A program made the translations under genes and the position numbers. 64,000 nucleotides of DNA from Strigamia acuminata (lineage: Eukaryota; Arthropoda; Chilopoda; Geophilomorpha; Linotaeniidae): the NCBI GenBank assembly GCA_949358305.1, contig OX442314.1:49236581-49300580 (forward strand), given 5' to 3'. This document shows positions 10,801-19,421 of the stretch, one piece after another (position 1 is the first letter of the stretch; every line of letters begins with the position of its first letter). The notes beneath the pieces are model-generated. The model was not told the origin of the DNA and did not search any database. It was given only the letters and a program-made list of their open reading frames with translations.

Positions 10801-11984
10801 TGATGGGCCCAAAACCCGTTACGGGAAATAAAAATGCGTACATTATCGTTATAATGGACGTGGCAACTCGTTGGCCCGAGTTGTACGCCGTCGCTAGACC
10901 TTCAGCAGAGAAAATCGTTGAATGTATCTACGACGTGGCGTTACGTTACGGATTTCCACGTAAAATTATATCCGATAACGGACCCCAATTTATCTCGAAA
11001 ATTTGGGGTAAGTTTTGTGAGAAATTCGGGATTGTGGCGTCACATACTTCGACCTACAATCCCAGAACAAATCCCGTTGAGCGACTCAACAGGGACATTA
11101 AATATGCACTAAGCATATTCACTGACATCCACAATAGGTGGGATGAATACTTGAGGGAGATCGCGTTCAGCATACGAACAACAGTCTCGAGGACGAGAGA
11201 TTTTTCTCCGGCCTACCTCAACTTCGCCCGAGAGCTACGAGTGCCTTGGGACCCACGAGTGGCAGAGTCGGTAAATGTGGTGGACCCAGAGAAACCACAT
11301 GAGTATGTATATAAATTGGAGCAAACAATTTCGAGCACATACAAACATATGATGGCGCACATTTTTAACATGCGCGACCGCATTTTACAAGATAAAAGCG
11401 GTGGAAAATTTGTGAATTTCGAGAACAATGATTTAGTGTGGAAGGACACACACATCCTCTCAAATGCAGCGAGAGGAATCACCGCCAGCTTGGCCGACAA
11501 GAGAGATGGTCCGTATGTGATCATCGGCAAGCATGGCGGTAACGCGTATAAATTACGCAAGCTCGAGGACAACACCGAGCATAAGTCGATACAAGTACGA
11601 GAGTTAACTCCGTACATTCCGGAATTCCCGCAAGAAATGTGGGCCAAAGGCCAAGTCAAGTCTAAAACTGACGGCCAAATCGTCGATATGTTCGCTGGCG
11701 AGTCGGAAAAAGCACCGCCAAGTGACAACGAGGAGTATTTCGACGCCCCTTCACCTCCGGTAAACGAGATAGTTGAATCCGTTCCGGATCCAATTTTGGT
11801 CGGGGGGGAAACAGGAGAAACTCCTGAAACAAACACAAAAAACACGGATAAAAAAGAAAACAATAATGAGGAGGTACAGACACAAAAAACAACAAAAAAT
11901 ATCGTACCTGCCTCGATCCGTAACCTGCGACCAAAAAGAGATAATCCGTTCATAAAAGGCGGAAAGGTCGTAGGAAAGAAGTAA
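7833..11984 (+). CDS. pol: Pol polyprotein of element 1 (PR-RT-RH-IN)
   Basis: The frame is open from 7833 and is probably reached by -1 frameshifting from Gag; the first in-frame ATG is 7914. Numbered from that ATG (1356 residues): aspartic protease LLDSGADRS near 97-105; reverse transcriptase with YLDD near 444; RNase H with HTDAS near 590; integrase zinc finger HPLASHAG...CQRCQACK near 895-940; DDE catalytic core with DVMGPKP, SDNGPQF (about 1020) and NPVERLNRD. All catalytic residues are present, so the enzyme looks functional. The C-terminus is hydrophilic and Lys-rich, and no clear chromodomain was seen. Confidence 0.95.
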   Translation, partial: TRHGKKRVKKRVSAGGEEIISRPSAPFMKKKGFNKGFDKPPPVKEMGSDIANAQIQDRANNALQVITANAEAEAEEPNLLLEELPQVVEDTEEFRVFMCNVAVEYTNRLCMLPMTIEREKIMGLLDSGADRSFVSEDIVASLGLTDKIKGVNKNIRLKTANGMARPKGVILLTMEWLGGVEQHPFLVLPTCDRIFLLGLDLMASMEIQPNPITKSWNYIRNDKERPAIVVPPALVKEAADKTQWEKGLKKFVQDYDFKAFVTELQRDNVVETLVADAALELNEAAALRRVLLKYEGILSKKPGRTNRAIHEIKLTDNKPIRVAYKGMNPQKREIVQKMCQEMLDSGIVSEAQGEYATRVVLVMRPGSDPRLCIDYRPLNAVTEIDPIQMPSIESILRELSPFSWVTTMDLSKGYWQVEMRPEDKLKTAFYSPIGRLMFNVMPFGLVNAPSTFQRLIESVLGDILHQFVWAYLDDIVIASKTFEEHIEHIDQVLTRLAKAGLHVHPGKSKFCRKELAFLGYRIGVNGLAIGPEKIDAINRFPPPEDVKGVQRFMGMINFFGRLLPGLAEVAAPVTDLLKNENEFVWSNECNIAFNAIKRMLTEVGVMPLPDLNRPFILHTDASRVGLGAALLQTHVRDGVEQDLPCMFISRKLQGAEKNYNATELECLAVVWAIRKFRDYLEYTKFVVHTDHQALQWLMKLKEPAGRLARWQLELMACDLTIQYKPGKYNVVADALSRAPVSDPIDADDDGEDDSRIIYCPTSCHRWDLRKMNEIPTASPADVKFCGFWTRLYQPAADNYPNARKEFKLERRINDPLLSAFHAHVGEQMQSSPPTREEIIVQQKLDKKCQDRARFVLTGKYPPNLTRRQKRRYAHESIDYLLDDGLLVKHHPNHQDDLSESDTAVKVVIPASLIGRVLWLLHGHPLASHAGVSRTLYRATQLFHWTGMKKDIALFVHQCQRCQACKPRSKSPFETIFLGPYAPFDCLSVDVMGPKPVTGNKNAYIIVIMDVATRWPELYAVARPSAEKIVECIYDVALRYGFPRKIISDNGPQFISKIWGKFCEKFGIVASHTSTYNPRTNPVERLNRDIKYALSIFTDIHNRWDEYLREIAFSIRTTVSRTRDFSPAYLNFARELRVPWDPRVAESVNVVDPEKPHEYVYKLEQTISSTYKHMMAHIFNMRDRILQDKSGGKFVNFENNDLVWKDTHILSNAARGITASLADKRDGPYVIIGKHGGNAYKLRKLEDNTEHKSIQVRELTPYIPEFPQEMWAKGQVKSKTDGQIVDMFAGESEKAPPSDNEEYFDAPSPPVNEIVESVPDPILVGGETGETPETNTKNTDKKENNNEEVQTQKTTKNIVPASIRNLRPKRDNPFIKGGKVVGKK
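7845..7908 (+). promoter_or_regulatory. programmed -1 frameshift signal between gag and pol
   Basis: Two AAAAAAC heptamers lie in the correct gag phase (A AAA AAC) at 7845-7851 and 7857-7863. Six bases after the second begins a 10-bp stem, 7870-7879 pairing with 7899-7908 (GCGCAGGCGG with CCGTCTGCGC, one G-U). The gag stop lies in the loop. The pol frame is -1 relative to gag and is open from 7833, so a slip at either heptamer enters pol. AAAAAAC plus a hairpin 5-9 nt downstream is the classic retroviral -1 signal. Confidence 0.85.
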
Positions 11985-12125
11985 AATAAATTACGAGTCG
12001 ATGGCGGCACTAAAAATAAATGTAATCGACCGATAGTGCAAGCCATCACGTCGCAGAAAATTTCGCTAAGTCCAACAAAGCGGATATCGGTCGAATTCGC
12101 GTCACGAGATGGCGTGGAAACGCGG

Positions 12126-12240
12126 GACCCGTAGCAAAATTATCGGCACGGGTCGGATACCGCGTGCAAAAGACCCCGTAGCAGCAATCGCGCACGGGAG
12201 TGAGAACAAAGGAGACCCGTAGCGTAACATGCGCACGGGT
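12126..12240 (+). repeat. three consecutive conserved hairpins after pol
   Basis: Three units of the form CCCGTAGC, 8-10 variable bases, GCACGGG occur with arms at 12126-12132/12148-12154, 12175-12179/12194-12198 and 12215-12220/12235-12240. The outer arms pair perfectly (GACCCGT with ACGGGTC in the first), and the AGC and GC allow two more pairs around a bulged A. Loops differ while stems are kept. They lie about 140 bp after the pol stop and before the third-ORF leader. They could be RNA structures (for instance export or processing signals) or palindromic protein sites; the role is not known. Confidence 0.7.
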
Positions 12241-12460
12241 AGGTGCGCACTAGTCTCAAACACCCGGGTTCTGGAGTATATTACCCAGAATCCATCGCGA
12301 TTACCTCGTGTTCACACAGACTTCCGCTTTTCACAGCTGATCGCTGCATTCGTGCGTGATCCTCGTTTTTAACGTTTTACCGAGTTTTTCACCGAGTTTT
12401 TGAGATAGTTTTATCATCCTTTTTAAATCGTGATTGAGATTTTTGTGCGCGCTCCTCGCC

Positions 12461-12574
12461 ATGGACGAGGAAGAGAACGACGTGCTGGCCATCGAGCACG
12501 AGGACGAGGAAAACTGGGACCGCGATGTAAACCAAGTCCAGCCCGATCAGGTAGAAGTCGGCATCGGCACATGA
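12461..12574 (+). CDS. short acidic leader ORF, possible first exon of the third ORF
   Basis: A 37-codon ORF starts MDEEENDVLAIEHEDEE in a reasonable context (CTCGCCATGG). After codon 30 (CAG, 12548-12550) comes GTAGAAGT, a plausible splice donor. The third ORF begins with ATG directly after a pyrimidine-rich acceptor (TCTCCATCCTTCCAG, ending 13397). Joining 12550 to 13398 is in phase 0 and removes 847 bp. The stretch TATATTA near 12278-12284 could belong to an internal promoter. All of this is inference from sequence signals. Confidence 0.4.
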   Translation: MDEEENDVLAIEHEDEENWDRDVNQVQPDQVEVGIGT

Positions 12575-13397
12575 GAACTAGTTCCGTGCTGCTGAAGAAG
12601 AAATTTTGTTGACTAATACCTGACATGAGTGCTTTGCACTCGAAATAGCGTATAATTAATTATTAACCGCGATCGCTCACACGATCGTATTTTTTTTCCT
12701 TGTTAATTTGTTTTCGAGGTGCGAGCGCAGACTTCACGTCGCCTCGCGTCTCGAAAATTCCTCATGACTTGAGTCACGAGCGAGACAATGGGCTCGAGCC
12801 ATAGATAATTTTATGACAAGGGGAGAATATTCTGTAAAAGAATATTTTTTCTCCACAAGTAATTTGACGCATCAAATTGATGCAACTTAACATTCGTACG
12901 ATGAATTTTTCGGTGTGTTGGATAAATTTAATTTGACTTTAACTTTTTTAAAAATTAGACAAAGTCCGACTTCGGAATAATTCTTTATTAGGTTTATTTA
13001 TTTAATAACATTTCGACAAGCACATTTATTGTGCGATTTTAGTAATAATTTACACCCGACGAATTCTTTTTACGAATGACTGATAATTATTAATTTAATT
13101 ATTAGTAATGTTCTAATTAATGTTAGAATTAATTTGAAGTAAAATCTGATGATAAGAATCCAGATTAAAGGCTCGATTCCGTCTCGCTGTGCGTTTTGGA
13201 CATGAGACAGATTTTTCACGTGATGACTTCTCTTTTTCTATCCGACGAGGGACAATTCGTCCTACGTTTGCACCGATAGACAGGAATCGGTCTCGACGGA
13301 CGGCTGCACGTACTGGCAACGTCCCTCGAAACCAACCATTTATCTACGTATTTAAATATTAACTTTTTATTAATTGTTTATTTCTCCATCCTTCCAG

Positions 13398-16163
13398 ATG
13401 GCACTACGTAAAACATGGGGACCATTAGACCCCGCTTGCATCACTCGTGGCGGGATATTTCGAGGCGCGCTGCCCGATTTTTACCGACGATGTTTCGGCG
13501 AAGACGCCGACCCTTGGCGCCTGCGAATACTACATTCCCGATGCATCGCCCGACGTTGGGTACGAGACTGCACGCTCCTGGATACGTTCCCGGAGGGAAT
13601 GCGCGAAGGCATCGCCACAGAGTTAGCTCGTGACGATGACCCGAAATCGCCGATTTTCCACCCCGGATTGTCAAGTCAGTACACTGGCAACCCGGCGGAG
13701 GAACACGTGCTGCATGCGTGGCGAGCAGCCGAGACAGAAGAGGCCCGTGAGGCCATCTACCAGCATTATAGACAACAGCTGGTGGATACCGCTACGGCAG
13801 TGGCCGAGCGCATCCTCCAAAACGAGGGGATGACCGCGGATGATATTCATCTGTGGTTTGAGAGGCTGCGATTGGGAGAGAGTACGCCCCAGTGGAGACC
13901 TCGGATGGGAATTTTGACGTCCCAAGCCGAGATGTGGCAGCTCCACTACCTGGGGATTTTGGGGCCCAAGAGCAGCTACCCGCGGAAGCGCAAGCGCTCC
14001 AAAGGCGCCGGGGACAGCCAGTCGCGTTCCCCAGCGACAACCAAGAAGCAGCGTGTCGCTCAAAACACGACTGAAGGCAACGAAGCTGGGCCATCCACTA
14101 GTACGGTGCGTGACCCTTCGCAGTATTCCCGACCGCGAATTTTCATAAACCGTCAGATTAAAGACGGTAAGGAGTGCAAGGAGGTTTGGATGTCTGGTGA
14201 CGAAGAGCGAGTCTCTCGTCCCAGCACTTCTAGACGTCCGCTGACTCATCGCGAGCAGCGGAAAAAAGATCGCAAAGAGCGATACTTCGCGAGGTGCGAA
14301 GCTCGGGGCCGTCCCATCCCCGAACCCGCCTACGCCTCCAAGAGAGCGGGTCGACGAGGTGGTAGCCAGTCAGGTGAGCGAAACGTCCCAGCGGCAGATA
14401 CGCGGGACCTTCGCGAGATTCTGACTCAGATGAAGCGGACGAAACTGACACGTTTCGATCCCGCGATGAAACACGCCAGGAAGATGGGTGTTGTCACCGA
14501 CGGGAAGGTGACCCCACACGAGGTGGCAAGGTGGCTCGCAGACTACATTAATTCGCGACCACGACCCGATGGCATGCCAACCGCCATCGTGCAGCCTTCA
14601 GGCTCCGGACAACATCTCCCGGCGCTCCAAGTCGCAATGACTGGAGTGCAGACGACGGAGACGCCACCACCGCCGACGCAGCCAACACCACCGCTGCCGA
14701 CGCCGACGCTGCCGACCAAGACGCAGCCGCCTCCGAACCTGCCGCCGCCGTCGTTGTTGAATTCGAGCGATCCGCCGGATTTACCCACCGACCGCTCAGT
14801 CCCTCTCCCCGTTGGACAGAGCATTGCGCAGGAATGTCGAGCCAATTTGACCGGCATTTACAGGCCGAGCCAACCCCGATCCGGTTCCTCGGCCCTGTTT
14901 TTCGAGAGGCGAGACGAAGAAGCGCGACTCGCGAGAGAAGCCGCCAATCCGACTATCTCCGAGCTCTCAGCGTTTCGCTTCGTGATGGAAGACCCAAGAG
15001 TCTCCGCGCCCGCCTTGCGAGGTGTGGATCAGGCCCAGCGATATTTCATCGAATGGGCAACGGCGATGATGAGTAAGCTCTCGTGTGCCTTCACTGCGGA
15101 TTCGGAGCGATCGAATCCAGTGAATCGTCGCAGCCTACAGCTATCATTGACCAAGGTCATGATGCAGCTGCTAACCCCAGCACTCTTCGGAGAAGGGCGT
15201 CAGGCGATGGCCGCATGGTCTGTCGTGGACAGAGAGGGTGTACAGGTTCCCCGTGCACTCCTCGCAGAGTGGAGCTCCATTCTGCCCGACCCTGTGTTGA
15301 CTCGGTACGAGCTAACCAGGGATGTGGTAAACCCCGAATTTGAGGGGTACAAGTTGCGAAGCACGGCGTTTCGTTATACCTCCGCCACCTGGACAGCGGC
15401 GCCTACCCAACAACTGCGCGCCTTGACCATCCAGACGGAAGAATCGGCAGAGGATGTAGAAATGGTGATCTCGCCGACGAGCGGAGTTCCGATTCCGCCA
15501 CCGATGCCTGCGGAGATATCCCCGCAAGGACCCGCCCTGTTCGAAGTGGCGGGTAAACCAAAGCGCTTGCTGTGCCGAACGCCACCCGTCAGGTCCGTCG
15601 AGCAAACGAAGCCGACACCGCCCGGGACCTCACCGGCCCGAGCGGCGACAACGACGCAAGCCGCTATTCCCGCGGCCACCCAGAAGCCGAAGCCGGCACC
15701 GCCTCCGCCAGACTATTACGGGCGAATCATCGAAGAGTTTCCCCATCTCTCGATGACGACGGCGACCAGGAGGTTTATCCTCGCGCAGCGGGACAAGGGC
15801 AAATCAGTCTTCATCTGGCTTCACAACCAGATCCGGAAGACTAGAGACCTCATCTTCCACCAGAGGTTGCTGAGAGCCCACCGTGTGCCAGTGACGCCAG
15901 CGGAAGCCAATGCCATCCGGCATACGAACACCGGCTTCTCCGCCTACATCCCGAGCGTTTGGTTACACGAGAGGACGCGTGCCCCGCATGAGCCAGTTGA
16001 CGGCCATGCATTATGCTTCATTACGGAGCATGAGGACCCCCGAGATCGGTCCTCGGCGTTAGTAGGCGATCTACCCGCGCCACCCGGCACTCAACCGCCT
16101 GTCCCTGGAGTGAGTTACGCCCAGGTGACGGACTCAGTGTCGGGTCCCCCAGGAAAGAAGTGA
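13398..16163 (+). CDS. third ORF of element 1, conserved non-envelope protein
   Basis: 921 codons from ATG 13398, chosen because it follows the acceptor-like CAG; a TTG-initiated extension to 13374 is unlikely. There is no signal peptide or membrane segment, so it is not an evident Env. It has a folded-looking N-terminus (RKTWGPLDPA), a block TSQAEMWQLHYLGILG near residue 175, a basic stretch PRKRKRSKG, a Pro/Thr-rich linker near 420-460, a block WSSILPDPVLTRYELTRDV near 625, and a C-terminal block EFPHLSMTTATRRFI...WLHNQIRKTRDL near 780-810. The same blocks occur in order in the third ORF of element 2. The stop lies 25 bp before the polypurine tract core. Function unknown; a nuclear or RNA-binding accessory role is only a guess from composition. 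Confidence 0.85.
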   Translation: MALRKTWGPLDPACITRGGIFRGALPDFYRRCFGEDADPWRLRILHSRCIARRWVRDCTLLDTFPEGMREGIATELARDDDPKSPIFHPGLSSQYTGNPAEEHVLHAWRAAETEEAREAIYQHYRQQLVDTATAVAERILQNEGMTADDIHLWFERLRLGESTPQWRPRMGILTSQAEMWQLHYLGILGPKSSYPRKRKRSKGAGDSQSRSPATTKKQRVAQNTTEGNEAGPSTSTVRDPSQYSRPRIFINRQIKDGKECKEVWMSGDEERVSRPSTSRRPLTHREQRKKDRKERYFARCEARGRPIPEPAYASKRAGRRGGSQSGERNVPAADTRDLREILTQMKRTKLTRFDPAMKHARKMGVVTDGKVTPHEVARWLADYINSRPRPDGMPTAIVQPSGSGQHLPALQVAMTGVQTTETPPPPTQPTPPLPTPTLPTKTQPPPNLPPPSLLNSSDPPDLPTDRSVPLPVGQSIAQECRANLTGIYRPSQPRSGSSALFFERRDEEARLAREAANPTISELSAFRFVMEDPRVSAPALRGVDQAQRYFIEWATAMMSKLSCAFTADSERSNPVNRRSLQLSLTKVMMQLLTPALFGEGRQAMAAWSVVDREGVQVPRALLAEWSSILPDPVLTRYELTRDVVNPEFEGYKLRSTAFRYTSATWTAAPTQQLRALTIQTEESAEDVEMVISPTSGVPIPPPMPAEISPQGPALFEVAGKPKRLLCRTPPVRSVEQTKPTPPGTSPARAATTTQAAIPAATQKPKPAPPPPDYYGRIIEEFPHLSMTTATRRFILAQRDKGKSVFIWLHNQIRKTRDLIFHQRLLRAHRVPVTPAEANAIRHTNTGFSAYIPSVWLHERTRAPHEPVDGHALCFITEHEDPRDRSSALVGDLPAPPGTQPPVPGVSYAQVTDSVSGPPGKK

Positions 16164-16188
16164 TCGCTCAGCCCCACGGTCTGAGCTC

Positions 16189-16199
16189 GGAGGGGGAAG
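16189..16199 (+). other. polypurine tract of element 1
   Basis: GGAGGGGGAAG abuts the 3' LTR, the expected plus-strand priming site. Confidence 0.85.
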
Positions 16200-17218
16200 T
16201 GTTGTGACCCGACTGGACCGGGGTCAACGAAGAGTTTCTCTCGTGACCTCGTTTCGGGTGTAAGGGGAGCCGCAAGCGCGTCTCCCTTCCCTCAGTGCAT
16301 TGACATCTAGTCAATGGACAGGCGTCTGCCCTGAGGGAGTGGGGATGGCTCGTCCACCCCACCATTGGGTGATTCCGGTCACCTGTCAACCCCGCTTTGT
16401 GCAAAGGAATGTGCCTTGCACTGAGCGGGCAGAACCAACACAACCATCAAACGAGAAACACACGTAAACCCGTCGTCCTACAAGATCAGGCCCAAGTAAA
16501 TATACTGGGATTGACCAAGGACAAAGGACAATTTACCGTGAGTACGTTTGGTCAGTGTCAAACTCCGCAGAGTAACCTGCGAGATAAGATTACCACACTA
16601 TTTTAGCACACCAGCTAGAAATAGTAAAAACCACTCCAGTTTAGCGAGTTGTGCAGACAAACGGTCGCACAAGCCTAAACTGCAGTAAAACCACGACGAG
16701 CGTTCCCGCCGCTGTGTGACCGCCGGGAGCCAGAAGAGTCCGCCGCTGTGTGATCGCCGGACACCACACAAAAACCTAGACAACAGCCCGAAGTAAGCCT
16801 TTTAACTAAGCATTCACTCGCGCCCGACCAGCGTGAGCCCGAAGGACCAGCCAGAGACGAGCCGAGGACGCCATATTGCCACGCCGGCCCAAGACGACAC
16901 CACGTTGCCACAACGAGGACGCCATCTTGGACACGACCGAGACAACAGACGACCTCGCCGATTCCAGCCAGCTTTCATCATACCTTTACCTTTCCATTTC
17001 CCTTCACCCATTCCGATTTACCTTTTACCTACCTTTTATATATATATATATATAAGATATATCTGTACATTGTCCCACAGAATAAATCTATATTATATTT
17101 TACCTTTTATATCTGTGTAATCATTTCTTTGGGTAAACCGCTTGAGCAAAGCGGTAGTGAGTTAGTCGAATTAAGTAATCAACCCACGAGTTAGCGACGG
17201 TTAGAGTTGAGCGCGACA
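16200..17218 (+). repeat. 3' LTR of element 1
   Basis: 1019 bp, same length and ends as the 5' LTR; no difference noticed by eye. Poly(A) signal AATAAA at 17081-17086. It is followed by the target duplication AGGT and then by the second half of copy B exon 3. Confidence 0.95.
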
Positions 17219-17448
17219 AGGTATGCTGAAGAAAATTTGGAGTTTTTGGGACAAAAGTGTTCGCTTGCCAGAGGCGTGGGACATTGCTCTGTTTGTACAC
17301 GAAGACCTGAACCAACTGGGGTTGGGGCAAATGAGTCCAAATTTTGATTTGAAATTTTTTTTTCGAGTATGTGGCCACAAGTTGAAGGTGAGTGGGGAAA
17401 GAGAAGGAATGTGCATCTGGTGTTGGAAAAATTGGATCTTCCAAGTGC

Positions 17449-17695
17449 AAAAATTGCATTTTCTAACAAAAATAGCATTTTCTAACAAAAATTGCATTTT
17501 CTAACAAAAATTGCATTTTCTAACAAAAATTGCATTTTCTAACAAAAATTGCATTTTCTAACAAAAATTGCATTTTCTAACAAAAATTGCATTTTCTAAC
17601 AAAAATTGCATTTTCTAACAAAAATTGCATTTTCTAACAAAAATTGCATTTTCTAACAAAAATTGCATTTTCTAACAAAAATTGCATTTTCTAAC
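17449..17695. repeat. 19-bp minisatellite, 13 units, in intron 3 of copy B
   Basis: The unit AAAAATTGCATTTTCTAAC is the reverse complement of the copy A unit and fills 247 bp, exactly 13 periods. Its place in the intron matches copy A, but it has about half as many units. Confidence 0.97.
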
Positions 17696-18996
17696 AAAAA
17701 TTGCTTTATTGCATTGAAAACACATGTAAGGAATTTGCATGCACACTAATTTGAAAACCAAAAGACACGCACAAACATCATGCCATTGTTAAAAAAAAAT
17801 TGTTTTAATTCTATTAATTGTATCTATTCGGACAGAATCTGGGTGGCTTAGAACTGCCAATGGAATTTCCACTGACAGCTACTGCCTGCAAAAGCATCTA
17901 CCGCACTTTGCCATCTCTCAAGCAACTCGACCTTTATAATTTTTCTAACGCTGAAGACGGCGCGGCCAAGTACATCGCTCGGCTGCCACTCACTGGGCTC
18001 GTTGCGCACGGAATCACCGAAGATTTCGTAAGAAAACTATGCGCACAAGACTCCGTCCTCAGCAAAACGTTAATTTGGTTCAAGTTTTACAACGAACTTC
18101 CAACAGACAGCTTCAGATTGATCTTAAACACGATGAAATCAATACAAGACTTGGACACCGACGATTCCAGGTGGCTAAAAGCGCTGCTGCCGATCGCCAC
18201 GCCACCGCAGCAATACAACCTGCGCCAATTGGTCTTCACGCACCCTCGCGACGACATCGAGGAGGAGCTGGAGATAGCGGCGCTCACGTGTCCTAAGGTC
18301 AGCAGAATCAACATCAGCCCGAACATCTTTACCCTGAAAATGCTGCACAGTTTGGCGCAATTCAAGCAGCTGCGCATCTTGGACGTTGCCATGTTAGATG
18401 AGGCCGACGTGATAGCGGAGGAAAACGAAGCGTACGATCGACATTGTTTGCGCGGTTTGCGCTTCGAAAACTTGATGGAATTTCACCTGTACGATCCCAA
18501 CGATCGTTGGGTCAGCTCCGGGTTTTTGTTCGAGTTGTTGGAGATGTGTCCCAATGTGGAGAAACTCTTTTTGCATTGCTCCGGCTTCACGAACAAAATT
18601 GCGCACGAGTTGGCCGCCATGATGACGAAGAGAAGCGCTGGATTTTGGGTGCTTTTTCGTGCGACTGTAAATTTTTTATTCAATTATTTTTTGTCAAAAA
18701 AAAGTCCATTCTTGGCGAAGACACTCAGATGTTTGAGACTTGATGAATGCAACTTGTTAGGGCCGTCGGGGATTGAGGATTTGTTACAAATCGATTATCT
18801 GGAGGAGTTGATAGTGAGGTTTCGAATTAACGACATGAGAAGAGAACATTTTGACGTTGATGCAATGAAGCGAATGGCTTTAGAACGCGGTGTGAACCTG
18901 CATATAATAGTCCGAAGCCCGCTCGATGATAATGGTGGCGATATTGGTGGCTATGGTGCCGGCATTGATATAATTGTCGATAATGATGGCGCCTAA

Positions 18997-19421
18997 CGAG
19001 TTGTCAGTGGCTGCGTGTCTGCATTATTTCAATTTTTTTGTATTCAAAAATAAAAAGTGAATATGTCTTGTCGAAAAAGTTTCATACGTAGATCTGGAAT
19101 TGTAAATTTTGTCTTAAATCAACAGTTTTGATGCAGAAATCAATTTTTACCATATTGCCTACAGATGAAACTATGAAGAAAATTTTGTATGTATTCAACA
19201 GATGGAGCCACTGTGGTAAACCTAGTGGCAGTTTGGTTAAACGCTCAACAATGGTGCTGCAAAATGGACGACGTTCAGATGGAATACGCGATGTAAATAT
19301 TCGCTTATTTCGATAAACTACGTGTTGTAAATTTAGAAAATCAAAATTTCCATCCATCGAGTTCAGAAAGCAGCCAACCAAATCAAAATTTCAGGTTGGA
19401 ATATCGCCAGCAGAATTAAAA
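18997..19421 (+). other. interval between copies B and C with an exon-2 relic
   Basis: AATAAA at 19049-19054 is the likely poly(A) signal of copy B. Around 19270-19325 the sequence CGCTTATTTCGATAAACTAC followed by GTG resembles the end of exon 2 in the other copies, a leftover of rearrangement. A first exon for copy C was not identified. Confidence 0.4.

Larger units (their letters stand above)
11985..13397 (+). other. non-coding interval between pol and the third ORF of element 1
   Basis: About 1.4 kb without a long ORF. It contains the hairpin triplet and the acidic leader ORF described separately. From about 12620 on it becomes AT-rich and shows no feature other than the pyrimidine tract and AG just before 13398, as expected for an intron. 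Confidence 0.6.
3716..17218 (+). mobile_element. LTR element 1: Ty3/gypsy-type with gag, pol and a third ORF
   Basis: A 13,503-bp element bounded by two 1019-bp direct repeats starting TGTTGTGA and ending GCGCGACA, with 4-bp target duplications AGGT at 3712-3715 and 17219-17222. Order: 5' LTR, tRNA-Pro-type primer site, Gag, frameshift signal, Pol (protease, RT, RNase H, integrase), non-coding interval with three hairpins, third ORF, polypurine tract, 3' LTR. This domain order is that of Ty3/gypsy. No difference between the LTRs was noticed by eye and all three ORFs are open, so it looks recently active. It is unusually long because of the extended Gag and the third ORF. Confidence 0.95.
3311..18996 (+). 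pseudogene. LRR-family gene, copy B, disrupted by LTR element 1
   Basis: Exons are 3311-3363, 3457-3632, 3696-3715 continued at 17223-17387, and 17836-18996. Sizes are 53, 176, 185 (without the insert) and 1161 nt, matching copy A, and would give a product of about 524 residues. A gypsy element with an AGGT target duplication splits exon 3 after 20 bp. The rest of the frame is open to TAA at 18994-18996, and an AATAAA follows at 19049. Exon 4 carries LRR-like units as in copy A and ends with a Gly/Asp-rich tail (about DDNGGDIGGYGAG). The break is recent: the flanking exon halves have not decayed. Unless the insert is removed from the transcript, this allele should be null. Confidence 0.75.

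Noticed and set aside
11213-12049. 278-codon minus-strand ORF
   Set aside because: It is the antisense shadow of the pol 3' end and has no recognisable domain.
13398-16163. Third ORF as a retroviral-type envelope
   Set aside because: No signal peptide, transmembrane helix, furin-like site or Cys pattern was seen; the protein is Pro/Thr- and Arg-rich and hydrophilic.
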